Below are positions 5,769 to 13,292 of a DNA stretch of 41,253 nucleotides, one piece after another. Origin of the DNA: Ruminococcus sp. (GTDB lineage Bacteria; Bacillota; Clostridia; Oscillospirales; Ruminococcaceae). The position numbers were made by a program, and so were the translations under genes. Each line of letters begins with the position of its first letter. Within the stretch, counting starts at the first letter, position 1. Where the stretch lies: NCBI GenBank assembly GCA_017437285.1, contig JAFSBM010000047.1, positions 1 to 41,253 of the forward strand, given 5' to 3'. Under the pieces are notes generated by a model that was not told the DNA's origin, did not search any database, and worked only from the letters and a program-made list of their open reading frames with translations.

Positions 5769-7054
5769 GTGACAAAAGAGAAATAAGCTTCGATATTCTT
5801 GAAAATACGGATATTGAAACCGTGGAAAAGCTTGAAAGGGATATTCCTATGGTAAGCGAAAAGGATAGAAACAGAATTTTTGAAATGAGCCTGAAAAAGT
5901 TTGAAAGCGGAATGAATAAGAGTATTGACGGCGATAATGAAAGTGAAAATGTTGGGGTAGATATAAACGATGAGGAATTTATTGTAAGCGGAGTTGAAAA
6001 ATACAGTAAGCCAAAAATGTCAAAGGCAGCGGCAGCATTCATCGGTACTGCGGCGGCATTGGCAATAACCATTTCGGGTATCTGGGCATTTTCCCATAGC
6101 AATAACAAGATTGACGAACCTATGCAGGACAGCACTTCAACATCTTCATACGAGGAAAAGCCCTCGAAACTTACCCTCCGTTATGCACAGGACAGAGTGT
6201 TGGGGAATATCTCTGAACAAATGTGCAGTTATAGTTTGTTTGATGTCAATAAAGATGATGTCCCCGAACTCATTGTGAACTGTAAAACTACCAAAAACAG
6301 CTATTTTTCGGACTTTTACTATTTCAACGGAATTGATTATGTTCGGGAAATAACTCTCGCCTCCGATACAGATGAAAAAATTGAACTTCGTGGCGTAATT
6401 AAATGCAATGAAGCTGAAAATCTCATATGGTGCGAACATCACGAAGAAAGCGGCAATGCAGTCTATAAAATGAACGGAGATAATACCTTTGAAAGTATGG
6501 GCTGTTTTGAGGATGATGATGAGTTTCTTACAAGCAGGGAGTGGATTGATTTCAAGGAAGGGTACAGTGAAGAAGAAGCGGGCAGTATCTCCGTTCGTCC
6601 GCAGGAAATACACGACCTTGCAAGGAACAATCTGCTTGAAACTTTATCAGCTAATCAATATTGTTCTGTGGTGGAATATGCTTATTGTGAGATAAATTCA
6701 GACGGCACACCTGAGCTTATAATAAACTTTGAAAATATGTCAGGCAATAAATTTTCTTCTCTTTACTTTTTCAACGGAGCCGATTACCTTAATGCAGCAG
6801 GTGAAACTGAAAAAGGCGTTATTTCTAATATAACAGGCAATCTCCGTTTCTGCCCCTTTGAAAGTCTTATCTGGTGTGAACATCAGAATAGTGGGGAGTA
6901 TTCAGTTTATAAGATGAATTATGACAACACTTTTGAATTAAAGGATACCATTGAAGAACCTGATACCGCCAATGTTAATAATCAGCTTGGTTCTTTGTAT
7001 AATCACTACAACAATAAGGAATGGATTAACATTGAATTTACGCCTTATAAGTAA
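5765..7054 (+). CDS. Membrane-anchored anti-sigma-like protein with duplicated ectodomain
   Basis: About 90 cytoplasmic residues precede one transmembrane segment (AAAAFIGTAAALAITISGIW, about residues 90-110), then a Ser/Thr linker and an extracellular part. The extracellular part contains two related modules. Each has a DVNKDDVPELIVN-type motif (second copy EINSDGTPELIINF), a YFFNGADY strand and an LIWCEHxxSGxxxVYKMN strand, giving an internal duplication. The topology and the 4-bp overlap with the sigma gene suggest an anti-sigma or sensor role. The cytoplasmic part lacks a recognisable zinc-type anti-sigma motif, so that role is inferred. The ATG at 5765 has AAGGAG upstream; an in-frame GTG at 5756 is less likely. 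Confidence 0.7.
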   Translation: MSDKREISFDILENTDIETVEKLERDIPMVSEKDRNRIFEMSLKKFESGMNKSIDGDNESENVGVDINDEEFIVSGVEKYSKPKMSKAAAAFIGTAAALAITISGIWAFSHSNNKIDEPMQDSTSTSSYEEKPSKLTLRYAQDRVLGNISEQMCSYSLFDVNKDDVPELIVNCKTTKNSYFSDFYYFNGIDYVREITLASDTDEKIELRGVIKCNEAENLIWCEHHEESGNAVYKMNGDNTFESMGCFEDDDEFLTSREWIDFKEGYSEEEAGSISVRPQEIHDLARNNLLETLSANQYCSVVEYAYCEINSDGTPELIINFENMSGNKFSSLYFFNGADYLNAAGETEKGVISNITGNLRFCPFESLIWCEHQNSGEYSVYKMNYDNTFELKDTIEEPDTANVNNQLGSLYNHYNNKEWINIEFTPYK

Positions 7055-7068
7055 TATTTCACCCTCTG

Positions 7069-7092
7069 AAAGCCCGAATTTTCGGGCTTTTC
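7069..7092 (+). terminator. Terminator after the sigma/anti-sigma operon
   Basis: AAAGCCCGAA pairs with TTCGGGCTTT (7069-7090), ending in a short T run, 15 bp after the stop of the membrane protein. Confidence 0.85.
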
Positions 7093-7147
7093 CGTTGAGA
7101 AAAAGTAAATCGTGGTGTATTGCTGTTGGAATTTTTATATTTACGCA

Positions 7148-7176
7148 TTGACAAGCGTGAATATGTATGGTATAAT
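7148..7176 (+). promoter_or_regulatory. Consensus promoter for the redox/ArsR operon
   Basis: TTGACA (7148-7153), 17-bp spacer, TATAAT (7171-7176), 44 bp ahead of the ATG at 7220. A perfect sigma-A-type promoter like this is often repressed; the ArsR gene in the operon is a candidate autorepressor. Confidence 0.85.
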
Positions 7177-7219
7177 AATAACGTGATATATATAAACTTA
7201 TCTATATGAGGTGGTACAT

Positions 7220-7654
7220 ATGAAAAAATCAGAACTTGCAGCGGAATTATTTTCACAGGGATTCAACTGCTCTCAAAGTGTATTTGCGGTATTTGCGGAA
7301 AAATACGGCATAAGTCAGGAGCTTGCACTAAAAATCGGCTGCGGATTTGGCGGCGGAATGAGAAATGCTGAAATCTGCGGTGCTGTATCGGGAGCCGTTA
7401 TGGTTATAAGCCTGCGATACGGTCATTCCGAGGGCAGCGATAACGACAGCAAATCCCTGTGCTACGCTAAAACAAAGGAATTTACGGAGCAGTTTAAGGC
7501 AAAAAATAACAGCATTATATGCCGTGATTTGCTTGGAATTGACATATTTAAAGGTGACGGAATGAAAATTGCAGGGGAAAAGGGTTTATTCCAGACTGCC
7601 TGCGTTGATATGATTAAAAGTGCCGTTGAGTTACTGGAAGAATTGGGGTACTGA
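7220..7654 (+). CDS. C_GCAxxG_C_C family redox-type protein
   Basis: The conserved cysteine pattern of the C-GCAxxG-C-C family is visible: NCSQSVF near residue 20, IGCGFGGGM near 44-52, ICGAVSGAVMVI near 57-68, and later single Cys residues (LCYAK, ICRDLLG, TACVD). The length of 144 aa is normal. The family is thought to be redox-active or metal-related, with no firmly known reaction. The ATG at 7220 follows GAGGTGG; the GTG at 7211 overlaps that SD. It is followed two bases later by an ArsR regulator and then a Cys-rich small ORF, which suggests a metal- or thiol-responsive operon. Confidence 0.85.
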   Translation: MKKSELAAELFSQGFNCSQSVFAVFAEKYGISQELALKIGCGFGGGMRNAEICGAVSGAVMVISLRYGHSEGSDNDSKSLCYAKTKEFTEQFKAKNNSIICRDLLGIDIFKGDGMKIAGEKGLFQTACVDMIKSAVELLEELGY

Positions 7655-7655
7655 T

Positions 7656-7928
7656 ATGGACTATGCAAGAATTTTTAAGGCTTTGGGAGATAAAAGCCGC
7701 CTTGAAATTGTGGAAATGCTGGCAGGCGGTGAGAAATGTGCCTGCAAGCTGCTTGAAAAATTTAATTTTTCACAGCCCACTTTGTCCCACCATATGAAAA
7801 TCCTTTGCGACAGCGGAATTGTCGCAAGCCGAAAAGAGGGGAAATGGATGTATTATAGCCTTTCAGATGATTCTGTCAGGGAGATAATCGGATTTTTGAA
7901 AAAATTAACTAAGGAGATAGAAAAATGA
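7656..7928 (+). CDS. ArsR/SmtB family transcriptional regulator
   Basis: A 90-aa winged-helix protein with FKALGDKSRLEIVEMLAGG at about residues 6-24, a CAC motif (EKCACKLLEKF) in the alpha-3 position where ArsR-type metal-sensing cysteines lie, and a recognition helix QPTLSHHMKILCDSGIV followed by the wing GKWMYYSL. The CxC points to thiol-reactive metal or metalloid sensing. It begins two bases after the upstream gene and its stop overlaps the next ATG (ATGA at 7925). It probably autoregulates the promoter at 7148. Confidence 0.92.
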   Translation: MDYARIFKALGDKSRLEIVEMLAGGEKCACKLLEKFNFSQPTLSHHMKILCDSGIVASRKEGKWMYYSLSDDSVREIIGFLKKLTKEIEK

Positions 7929-8098
7929 AATTTTACAGAAATGAGCTTGAATGTTGTCCGAAAACCACTTGCAAAAACAACGGAAACTGCAAGGACTGCA
8001 TAATGAAACACAAGGCTACAGACAGCCTGCCATACTGCCTTTTTCCCGATAATGACGGGGATAAGAGTCTTAAGGGCATCTCTAAAAACCCCTTTTGA
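7925..8098 (+). pseudogene. Cys-rich small protein truncated by a MITE
   Basis: The ORF overlaps the ArsR stop (ATGA). It encodes about 49 native residues with ECCPKTTCKNNGNCKDC, MKHKA and LPYCLFP, a pattern resembling the small Cys-rich DUF6485-type proteins (tentative, probably metal-binding). At 8070 a 166-bp inverted-repeat element interrupts it; translation now ends within the element at 8096-8098. The original 3' end is recognisable after the element at 8236-8280, in a frame reading HFYEKLGEYLSDKD then TAA. The protein has therefore lost its C-terminal 15 or so residues and gained a short foreign tail; it could retain some function. Confidence 0.65.
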
Positions 8099-8235
8099 GA
8101 AAAAACAGCTATGCACGTCATCTGCTTCGTCAACCTCCCTTGGAGTGCGACAGCACGCCTGCGGAAGGTTTCCTTACAGCTGCCATACCTATCTGTTTTT
8201 TCTTTAATCAAACGGGTTTTTAGAGATGCCCTTAA
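8070..8235 (+). mobile_element. MITE-like element 2 (about 166 bp)
   Basis: Perfect 22-bp terminal inverted repeats (8070-8091 and 8214-8235, beginning TTAAGGGCATCTCTAAAAAC) enclose about 120 bp without a gene. The terminal TTAA or TA may be the target duplication. It splits the Cys-rich ORF. An 11-base match to its end (TAGAGATGCCC) also lies at 9848-9858. Confidence 0.8.
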
Positions 8236-8388
8236 ACACTTCTATGAAAAGCTTGGGGAATATCTTTCCGATAAGGATTAACTTTCACAATTTTTCACTT
8301 TAGGCTGTTTTATGTGAAAATTATATCACAAAGAATTTTTCAATTTTTAACATTCACCGCATTTTAGTTTCACAAAAGACGGGTATAC

Positions 8389-8394
8389 TATAAT
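8389..8394 (+). promoter_or_regulatory. Probable -10 box for htrA
   Basis: TATAAT at 8389-8394, 43 bp upstream of the chosen ATG. A TTTCAC at 8368-8373 could serve as a -35 with a short 15-bp spacer. Upstream, TTTTCAC and GTGAAAA form an imperfect dyad near 8292-8323 that might be an operator. Confidence 0.45.
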
Positions 8395-8437
8395 CATCAA
8401 AGGGAAAGAAATTTCCACGAAAGGAAAAGTGATTAAT

Positions 8438-9844
8438 ATGAATGAATACAATTTCAACATTGAAGAAGAAAATGGATACTACCACGATGAAAATCCTGAT
8501 AACAAGCCTAAAAAACGTACAGGCTTAAAGGTTGTGGCATCTCTTGTGGCTATGACTCTTGTTTCAGCAGGTTCAATCGGAGTTTACCGCACAGTTACCG
8601 AGGGAAATGCTCCCGACAAGGAAATCTCACAGTCAGAGGATGAAAAGCCTGAAAAGTCCGATAAATCCGATTCATCAAAGGCTGATTCCACCGATTCTAA
8701 GGAAACTACAACAATTTCCAATATGAACTCAATCAACATCAATGAAAACAACACAGATATGAAAGTTCTTACAACAGAGGAAGTTGTAGCAAAGGTTATG
8801 CCAGCTGTTGTTGGTATCAAATCAGAATTTGTAATTGAACAGCAGCAAAACGGCAATAATTACGGCGGATATGGTGATTTTGGCGGTTTCGGAGGATTTG
8901 GCGACTTTGGCGATATTTTCGGCTTTGGTGACAGCTTCGGCGGCGGAAATTACGGCGGACAGACACAGCCTGAAAATGCTATTGGCACAGGTACAGGCGT
9001 TGTTTTTGATGAAACAGGTTATATTGTAACAAATGCCCACGTTATTTACGACAGCCAGAGCGGACTTGGTTTAGCTGATGAAATACAGGTGCTTGTGAAC
9101 GATGAAACATACACAGCAGGGGTTATCGGCTATGATGTTGACTGTGACCTTGCGGTGCTGAAAATTGCCGCAGAGGGACTTGTGGCAGCAGAATTCGGCG
9201 ACAGCGATAAGCTTAATCTTGGCGAAGATGTAACAGCTATCGGAAATCCTCTTGGACTTGACCTTATGAATACAGTTACAAAGGGCATTGTTTCAGGACT
9301 TAACAGAAATGTTACAATCAACGACAAGTCAATGAGCCTTATTCAGACTGATACAGCTATAAATGAGGGTAATTCAGGCGGTCCTCTCATTAACAAATAC
9401 GGTCAGGTTATCGGCATCAATTCCTCAAAAATGTCAAGCAGCGGACTTGGTTCAGCTTCAGTTGAGGGTATCTGCTTTGCAATTCCCTCAAATAAAGTAT
9501 CAGATGTAGTGGAGGATTTCAAGAATTACGGCTTTGTCAAGGGCAAGCCACAGCTTGGTATCAGCTGCCGTGACGTAACAGAGGACGTTTCAGAGCTTTA
9601 TGATATGCCTCTTGGCGTGTATGTAGTGGAAGTGACAGAGGGCAGTGCAGCAGAGGCGGCTGGTCTTAAAAAGAGCGACATTATTATAGCAGTTGACGAT
9701 GTAACAGTAAAGACTTCATCTGAACTGACAGCACAGAAAAATCTCCATAAGGCAGGAGATGAAATAAAGGTGACATTTATGAGAAACGGTGAGAAAATGA
9801 CAGTAACTCTCATTCTCGGCGAAGCAGAAGCTCCCGTTGAGTAA
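8438..9844 (+). CDS. HtrA/DegP-like membrane-anchored serine protease with PDZ domain
   Basis: The order is a 27-residue cytoplasmic N-terminus, one TM segment (about 28-50), a Ser/Asp/Glu-rich linker, a trypsin-like S1C domain, and a C-terminal PDZ domain (about 370-465). The catalytic triad is visible: His201 in TNAHVI, Asp237 in DCDLAVLKI and Ser313 in NEGNSGGPLI. This family degrades or refolds misfolded exported proteins at the cell surface. An unusual insertion of about 40 residues before the protease core is made almost only of Gly, Phe, Asp and Tyr (GGYGDFGGFGGFGDF and onward). The ATG at 8438 is preferred over the GTG at 8429, which lies too close to AAGGAA. It stands alone, ending in the terminator at 9875. 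Confidence 0.93.
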   Translation: MNEYNFNIEEENGYYHDENPDNKPKKRTGLKVVASLVAMTLVSAGSIGVYRTVTEGNAPDKEISQSEDEKPEKSDKSDSSKADSTDSKETTTISNMNSININENNTDMKVLTTEEVVAKVMPAVVGIKSEFVIEQQQNGNNYGGYGDFGGFGGFGDFGDIFGFGDSFGGGNYGGQTQPENAIGTGTGVVFDETGYIVTNAHVIYDSQSGLGLADEIQVLVNDETYTAGVIGYDVDCDLAVLKIAAEGLVAAEFGDSDKLNLGEDVTAIGNPLGLDLMNTVTKGIVSGLNRNVTINDKSMSLIQTDTAINEGNSGGPLINKYGQVIGINSSKMSSSGLGSASVEGICFAIPSNKVSDVVEDFKNYGFVKGKPQLGISCRDVTEDVSELYDMPLGVYVVEVTEGSAAEAAGLKKSDIIIAVDDVTVKTSSELTAQKNLHKAGDEIKVTFMRNGEKMTVTLILGEAEAPVE

Positions 9845-9874
9845 TATTAGAGATGCCCATTATAAAATAACGAA

Positions 9875-9905
9875 AATACCGCACAATTTCACGTTGTGCG
9901 GTATT
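9875..9905 (+). terminator. Bidirectional terminator between htrA and the XRE-AbrB operon
   Basis: AATACCGCACAA pairs perfectly with TTGTGCGGTATT (12 bp, 8-base loop). It sits between convergent genes, with A-rich and T-rich flanks on either side. Confidence 0.8.
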
Positions 9906-9925
9906 GGTGTTTTATGGTCATTATA

Positions 9926-10357
9926 TTATTTTTCGCCGTGAATAAGATTCATAAACTCCTGCATTTTAGCTTCATAAAATTCGGCAGGCAGCAGGGCAAT
10001 TCCTATTTCATCGCTCAACACAATCAAGCGGCTTCCTGTTTCCAATCCGAATTTTTCACGTGCCGCTTTGGGAATGACAATCTGCCCACGGTCGCCGATA
10101 TTTACCGAACCCCAGATATTTTTTCCGATAGGTGCAGGGGGAAGCACTCCTAAATCCGCTTGTACTCCGTCTTTCATAAGGCTGTCAAGGGTAACTCCGT
10201 ACAATTCAGCAAGTACAGCCGCTTTTTCAATATCGGGAACAGTCTGTCCGTTTTCCCATTTTGCATATGCCTGACGGGAAATATTAATTTTCTCCGCAAT
10301 CTGTTCCTGTGAATAGCCGTTCAGCTTTCGCAGCACAATGAGATTTTCTTTCAGCAT
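9926..10357 (-). CDS. XRE-HTH and AbrB-type fusion regulator
   Basis: The 143-aa protein joins an XRE helix-turn-helix (about residues 5-58, YSQEQIAEKINISRQAYAKW) to an AbrB/SpoVT-like swapped-hairpin domain (about 80-125, NIGDRGQIVIPKAAREKFGL). Two DNA-binding folds in one chain suggest a dimer reading two sites. It is the last gene of a minus-strand operon after an ABC permease and ATPase, with 12 bp between the permease stop and its ATG. Its probable target is the operon promoter at 11767-11795. GntR-type regulators are the commoner partner of this kind of exporter, so the fusion is a variation. Confidence 0.9.
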   Translation of the reverse strand: MLKENLIVLRKLNGYSQEQIAEKINISRQAYAKWENGQTVPDIEKAAVLAELYGVTLDSLMKDGVQADLGVLPPAPIGKNIWGSVNIGDRGQIVIPKAAREKFGLETGSRLIVLSDEIGIALLPAEFYEAKMQEFMNLIHGEK

Positions 10358-10369
10358 AAAATCAACTCC

Positions 10370-11020
10370 TTATAAATCAATAATTTCAAATCTTCTGCAC
10401 GATGTTTTATAGCCGATAATTGTCAATATTGCGTAAATTGCCGCACCTGCCGACAGAAGAATAAGCTGCAAACCAAGATGCTCCGTGCCAAAGGCATTGA
10501 CAGGGGAAAGATTGGGGATATGATGTGCAGTTTCGGCAATTCCGATTGTCAGAAATGTGGCAATAATATAGCTGACAAATGGCGTGAATTTATATGCCGT
10601 TTTGAAAAAACCTGCAATAAAAACGAGGTTGAACAGCCCGAAAATTATCAGAGCCATTCCGAGAAAAAAAGGATTTGCATTCATCAGTGCATTCTCACGG
10701 TAGGGTGCAGCTTCTGAAAAAACTGTCATTCGCAGTATTGTCAGCACCGCCATAACAAGAAATCCTGCCATTTCAATCATAATGGAAAAGATAAATTTTC
10801 CCTTGACAACATCACGCTTTGCAATGGGGAGAAGTATCGTATATACAATATCATTCGCCTCTCTTGCATTCTGAAAACTGTAAAATATTCCAAGAGTTAC
10901 AAAAAATGCTCCGCATAAAACGGGATACCCAGGAATAAGCGTCATTGCTCCAGCCACAATAAAAATATATGTCAAAACCGAAGCACTGAGGCGTATTTCT
11001 TTTTTCATAAGTGCTTTCAT
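10370..11020 (-). CDS. ABC-2-type transporter permease
   Basis: A 216-aa hydrophobic protein with about six transmembrane stretches, starting MKALMKKEIRLSASVLTYIF in the manner of small ABC-2 permeases. The N-terminal amphipathic KKEIRLS precedes the first TM. Its ATG overlaps the stop of the ATPase gene by 4 bp (ATGA), so the two subunits are co-translated. The likely complex is two permeases with two ATPases, exporting an unknown substrate such as a peptide or drug. It is regulated with the XRE-AbrB gene that follows. Confidence 0.85.
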   Translation of the reverse strand: MKALMKKEIRLSASVLTYIFIVAGAMTLIPGYPVLCGAFFVTLGIFYSFQNAREANDIVYTILLPIAKRDVVKGKFIFSIMIEMAGFLVMAVLTILRMTVFSEAAPYRENALMNANPFFLGMALIIFGLFNLVFIAGFFKTAYKFTPFVSYIIATFLTIGIAETAHHIPNLSPVNAFGTEHLGLQLILLSAGAAIYAILTIIGYKTSCRRFEIIDL

Positions 11021-11736
11021 TTTTTATTCTCCCTTTCCATTCTGAGAAATATTTCTTCAAGCGTTTCATCGGGTTTGCCGTAACGCTCCATAAATTCTGA
11101 TTTTGCAGCGTCTGCACGGATTTCACCGTGGCTGATATACAGAATATTATCAGCACATCTTTCCAAATCCGAGGTAATATGGGTTGAAAAAAGAATTGTC
11201 ACGCCGTTTTCCTTTAATTGGCGGAAAACTTCAAGAAGTTCGTCCCTTGAAAATGGGTCAAGTCCGCTTGTGGGTTCGTCAAGAATAAGAACCTCCGAAC
11301 CGTGGGAAAGGGCAATGAGCAGGTTGCATTTAACTTTCATTCCCTCTGAAAGCTCCATAGGCTTTTTATTTTCATCAAGTCCGAAAAGCTCCATATATCG
11401 CCGACATTCCTCATCGTTCCAGTTGCGGTAAAAGCCTTTGGTAACTTCAATAATATCGTGCAGAGTTCTTCTGGGATACCAGCTTACAGTTCCTGTGGAA
11501 TAGCCTATACGCTGTTTAATTTCGTTTTCATTTTTTAAAAGCGGCAATCCGAAATAGCTGATTTCACCGCCGTCAAGGTGAATGAGATTAAGCATAGCCT
11601 TGATTGTAGTCGTTTTTCCTGCACCATTTCTCCCGATAAAGCCTGTGATTTTTCCCTTTTCAAGAGAAAATGACACGTTTTTCAGAGAAAAAGCGGGGTA
11701 GTTTTTGCATACGTTTTCAAGTGTAATTATATTCAC
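11017..11736 (-). CDS. ABC transporter ATP-binding protein
   Basis: All ABC motifs are present: Walker A GRNGAGKTTT (about residues 34-43), signature LSEGMKVK, Walker B VLILDEPTSGLDP and the switch His in STHITSD. The signature is LSEGM rather than LSGGQ, as in the YtrB-like subgroup. The GTG at 11736 was chosen because GGAGG lies six bases upstream, giving 239 aa; a longer reading to 11799 would run through the promoter. It is first in the operon with the permease and the XRE-AbrB regulator. Confidence 0.92.
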   Translation of the reverse strand: MNIITLENVCKNYPAFSLKNVSFSLEKGKITGFIGRNGAGKTTTIKAMLNLIHLDGGEISYFGLPLLKNENEIKQRIGYSTGTVSWYPRRTLHDIIEVTKGFYRNWNDEECRRYMELFGLDENKKPMELSEGMKVKCNLLIALSHGSEVLILDEPTSGLDPFSRDELLEVFRQLKENGVTILFSTHITSDLERCADNILYISHGEIRADAAKSEFMERYGKPDETLEEIFLRMERENKK

Positions 11737-11766
11737 AACAATACCTCCTGTGTGATTTATATGAAT

Positions 11767-11795
11767 ATTGTAACATATAGTTGCATTGGTGTCAA
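11767..11795 (-). promoter_or_regulatory. Promoter of the ABC exporter operon
   Basis: On the minus strand, TTGACA (11795-11790), a 17-bp spacer and TACAAT (11772-11767), about 30 bp ahead of the GTG start. The flanking AGTTGCATTGG...CCAACT has partial dyad symmetry and could be an operator. Confidence 0.8.
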
Positions 11796-11901
11796 CCAAC
11801 TTTTATTAACACAAAATGTTATGTTTAGTTGCCTTTGTGGGATTTATCGAAATTACAAAAATTTCCTTAAATATTTACAGGCTGAACTCACATAATACTT
11901 T

Positions 11902-11917
11902 TGCGGAAGAAATTCCG
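11902..11917 (+). promoter_or_regulatory. 5' UTR hairpin before the deacetylase gene
   Basis: GCGGAA-GAAA-TTCCGC lies about 27-42 bp upstream of the ATG at 11944. It is a small stable GNRA-type tetraloop hairpin. It leaves the AAGGAG SD exposed and may stabilise the mRNA 5' end. Confidence 0.4.
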
Positions 11918-11943
11918 CACTCCGAAAATAAGGAGTGACAGCT

Positions 11944-12678
11944 ATGAAGATGACACCAATTGCACTTGCATTGACAATGGCGGCAATGCCTGTAAATGCT
12001 GTATATGCGGCAGATAATACCGTAATAGGCTACGGGCAGGGAATGGCTTGCGACAGCCTTAACCGCCCCCTCGATGCAATAAGTTTCAATGAACGATACG
12101 GCGGATATGATGCCTACGCTTTGTCGTCAGAAGAAAACAGAATTATCATAACCTTTGACCAAGGCTATGAAAACGGCTATACAGCGAAAATTCTCGACAC
12201 ACTAAAGGAAAAGGGAGTTTCAGCGATTTTCTTCTTAACAGGCGATTATGCCAAAAAGGAGGAGGCACTTGTCAAGCGAATGATTGCCGAGGGACACATT
12301 CTCGGAAATCACGGTATGACACATTCAAGCCTGCCAACTTTAACAGCGGAAGAAGCTGAAAAGGAGATTATGAGCCTCCATGAATACGTGCTGAACAATT
12401 ACGGCTATGAAATGCAGTATTTCCGTTTCCCCTGCGGCGAATACTCCGAAGCGGCTCTTGAAACCGTGCAGAAATGCGGATATAAGACGCTTTTCTGGAG
12501 TTATGCCTATGTGGACTGGAAAACTGATGCCCAGCCTGATAAGGCGGAGGGATTGAAAAAGCTTTCCGACTCGGCACATTCGGGAGAAATTCTTCTCCTG
12601 CACTCGGTATCAGCTACAAATGCCGAAATACTGGGAAATGTAATAGACAATTTAAGACAAAAGGGATTCAGCGTATAG
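11944..12678 (+). CDS. PdaA-like polysaccharide deacetylase (secreted)
   Basis: A signal peptide (MKMTPIALALTMAAMPVNAV, Ala-rich cleavage about residue 22) is followed by a NodB-homology domain. The conserved motifs are TFDQGYENG with Asp72, GNHGMTH with His123 and His127, RFPCGEYSE, and a final ILLLHS. The TFDxGYEN form, with a non-Asp third position, and the full layout match delta-lactam-biosynthetic peptidoglycan de-N-acetylases (PdaA), which help make spore-cortex muramic delta-lactam. That fits the spoIVA/sipL genes in the window. PdaA normally has Asn where this protein has Gln73. The ATG at 11944 has AAGGAG eight bases upstream. It is monocistronic. Confidence 0.88.
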   Translation: MKMTPIALALTMAAMPVNAVYAADNTVIGYGQGMACDSLNRPLDAISFNERYGGYDAYALSSEENRIIITFDQGYENGYTAKILDTLKEKGVSAIFFLTGDYAKKEEALVKRMIAEGHILGNHGMTHSSLPTLTAEEAEKEIMSLHEYVLNNYGYEMQYFRFPCGEYSEAALETVQKCGYKTLFWSYAYVDWKTDAQPDKAEGLKKLSDSAHSGEILLLHSVSATNAEILGNVIDNLRQKGFSV

Positions 12679-12682
12679 TAAT

Positions 12683-12722
12683 AAAAATCCTCTGTGGAAA
12701 AACTTCCGCAGAGGATTTTTTA
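12683..12722 (+). terminator. Bidirectional terminator, pdaA-like and chrA genes
   Basis: AAAAATCCTCTG pairs with CAGAGGATTTTT (12683-12694 and 12709-12720), with an A tract on one side and a T tract on the other, between convergent genes. Confidence 0.85.
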
Positions 12723-13292
12723 TTATAGATTCAGGGCAAAACCTGCGGCAATTCCAATAACCGCCGATGAAGCAATAATGATAATTGGACTGATTTTTTT
12801 CTTTAATGTGAAGAAAAGTGCTGCTCCGAAAATTGCAAGGGAGATGTAAAATGGCACACCTGTGAGAACCTTTGCAGTTACACCGTTAGGGAAAAATACT
12901 GTGGTTCCGATTGACACAACAGCAGAGCCAATCATACCGATTACAGCAGGTTTCAAGCCTGTCATACAGCCTTCAACCGCCTTGCTTTTGCGGAATTTAT
13001 CAAAGCATTTCGCAACAATAAGAATAATTATAAATGAGGGCATAACAACACCGAGAGTTGCACATATACCGCCGATAATTCCACCTGTTTCGTTGCCGAC
13101 ATAAGTTGAAATGTTAATGGCAAAGGGACCGGGAGTGCTTTCGCTTACCGCAATAAAATCGACAATCTGCTCATTTGTCATCCAGCCTTTCTGCACAACA
13201 GCCTCCTGCACCAGAGGGAGCATTGCGTAACCGCCGCCGAATGTGAAAAGACCTATTCTGAAAAATGTAAGGAAAAGTTCAAGTAAAATCAT
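12723..13292 (-). CDS. Chromate transporter subunit (single CHR domain, distal)
   Basis: A 189-aa membrane protein with the CHR-domain signature FGGGYAMLPLVQ near residues 19-30 and SESTPGPFAINIST near 50-63. About six hydrophobic segments follow. This is the short, half-size form of ChrA that works as a pair with the adjacent homologue (13289-13858). Its start overlaps the upstream gene's stop by 4 bp. The family is an oxyanion (chromate, perhaps sulfate) transporter; the natural substrate in an anaerobe is uncertain. Confidence 0.9.
   Translation of the reverse strand: MILLELFLTFFRIGLFTFGGGYAMLPLVQEAVVQKGWMTNEQIVDFIAVSESTPGPFAINISTYVGNETGGIIGGICATLGVVMPSFIIILIVAKCFDKFRKSKAVEGCMTGLKPAVIGMIGSAVVSIGTTVFFPNGVTAKVLTGVPFYISLAIFGAALFFTLKKKISPIIIIASSAVIGIAAGFALNL

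Noticed and set aside
9848-9858. A third MITE copy
   Set aside because: Only 11 bases match the end of element 2 and no second inverted end is found within 300 bp; it may be a relic or chance.
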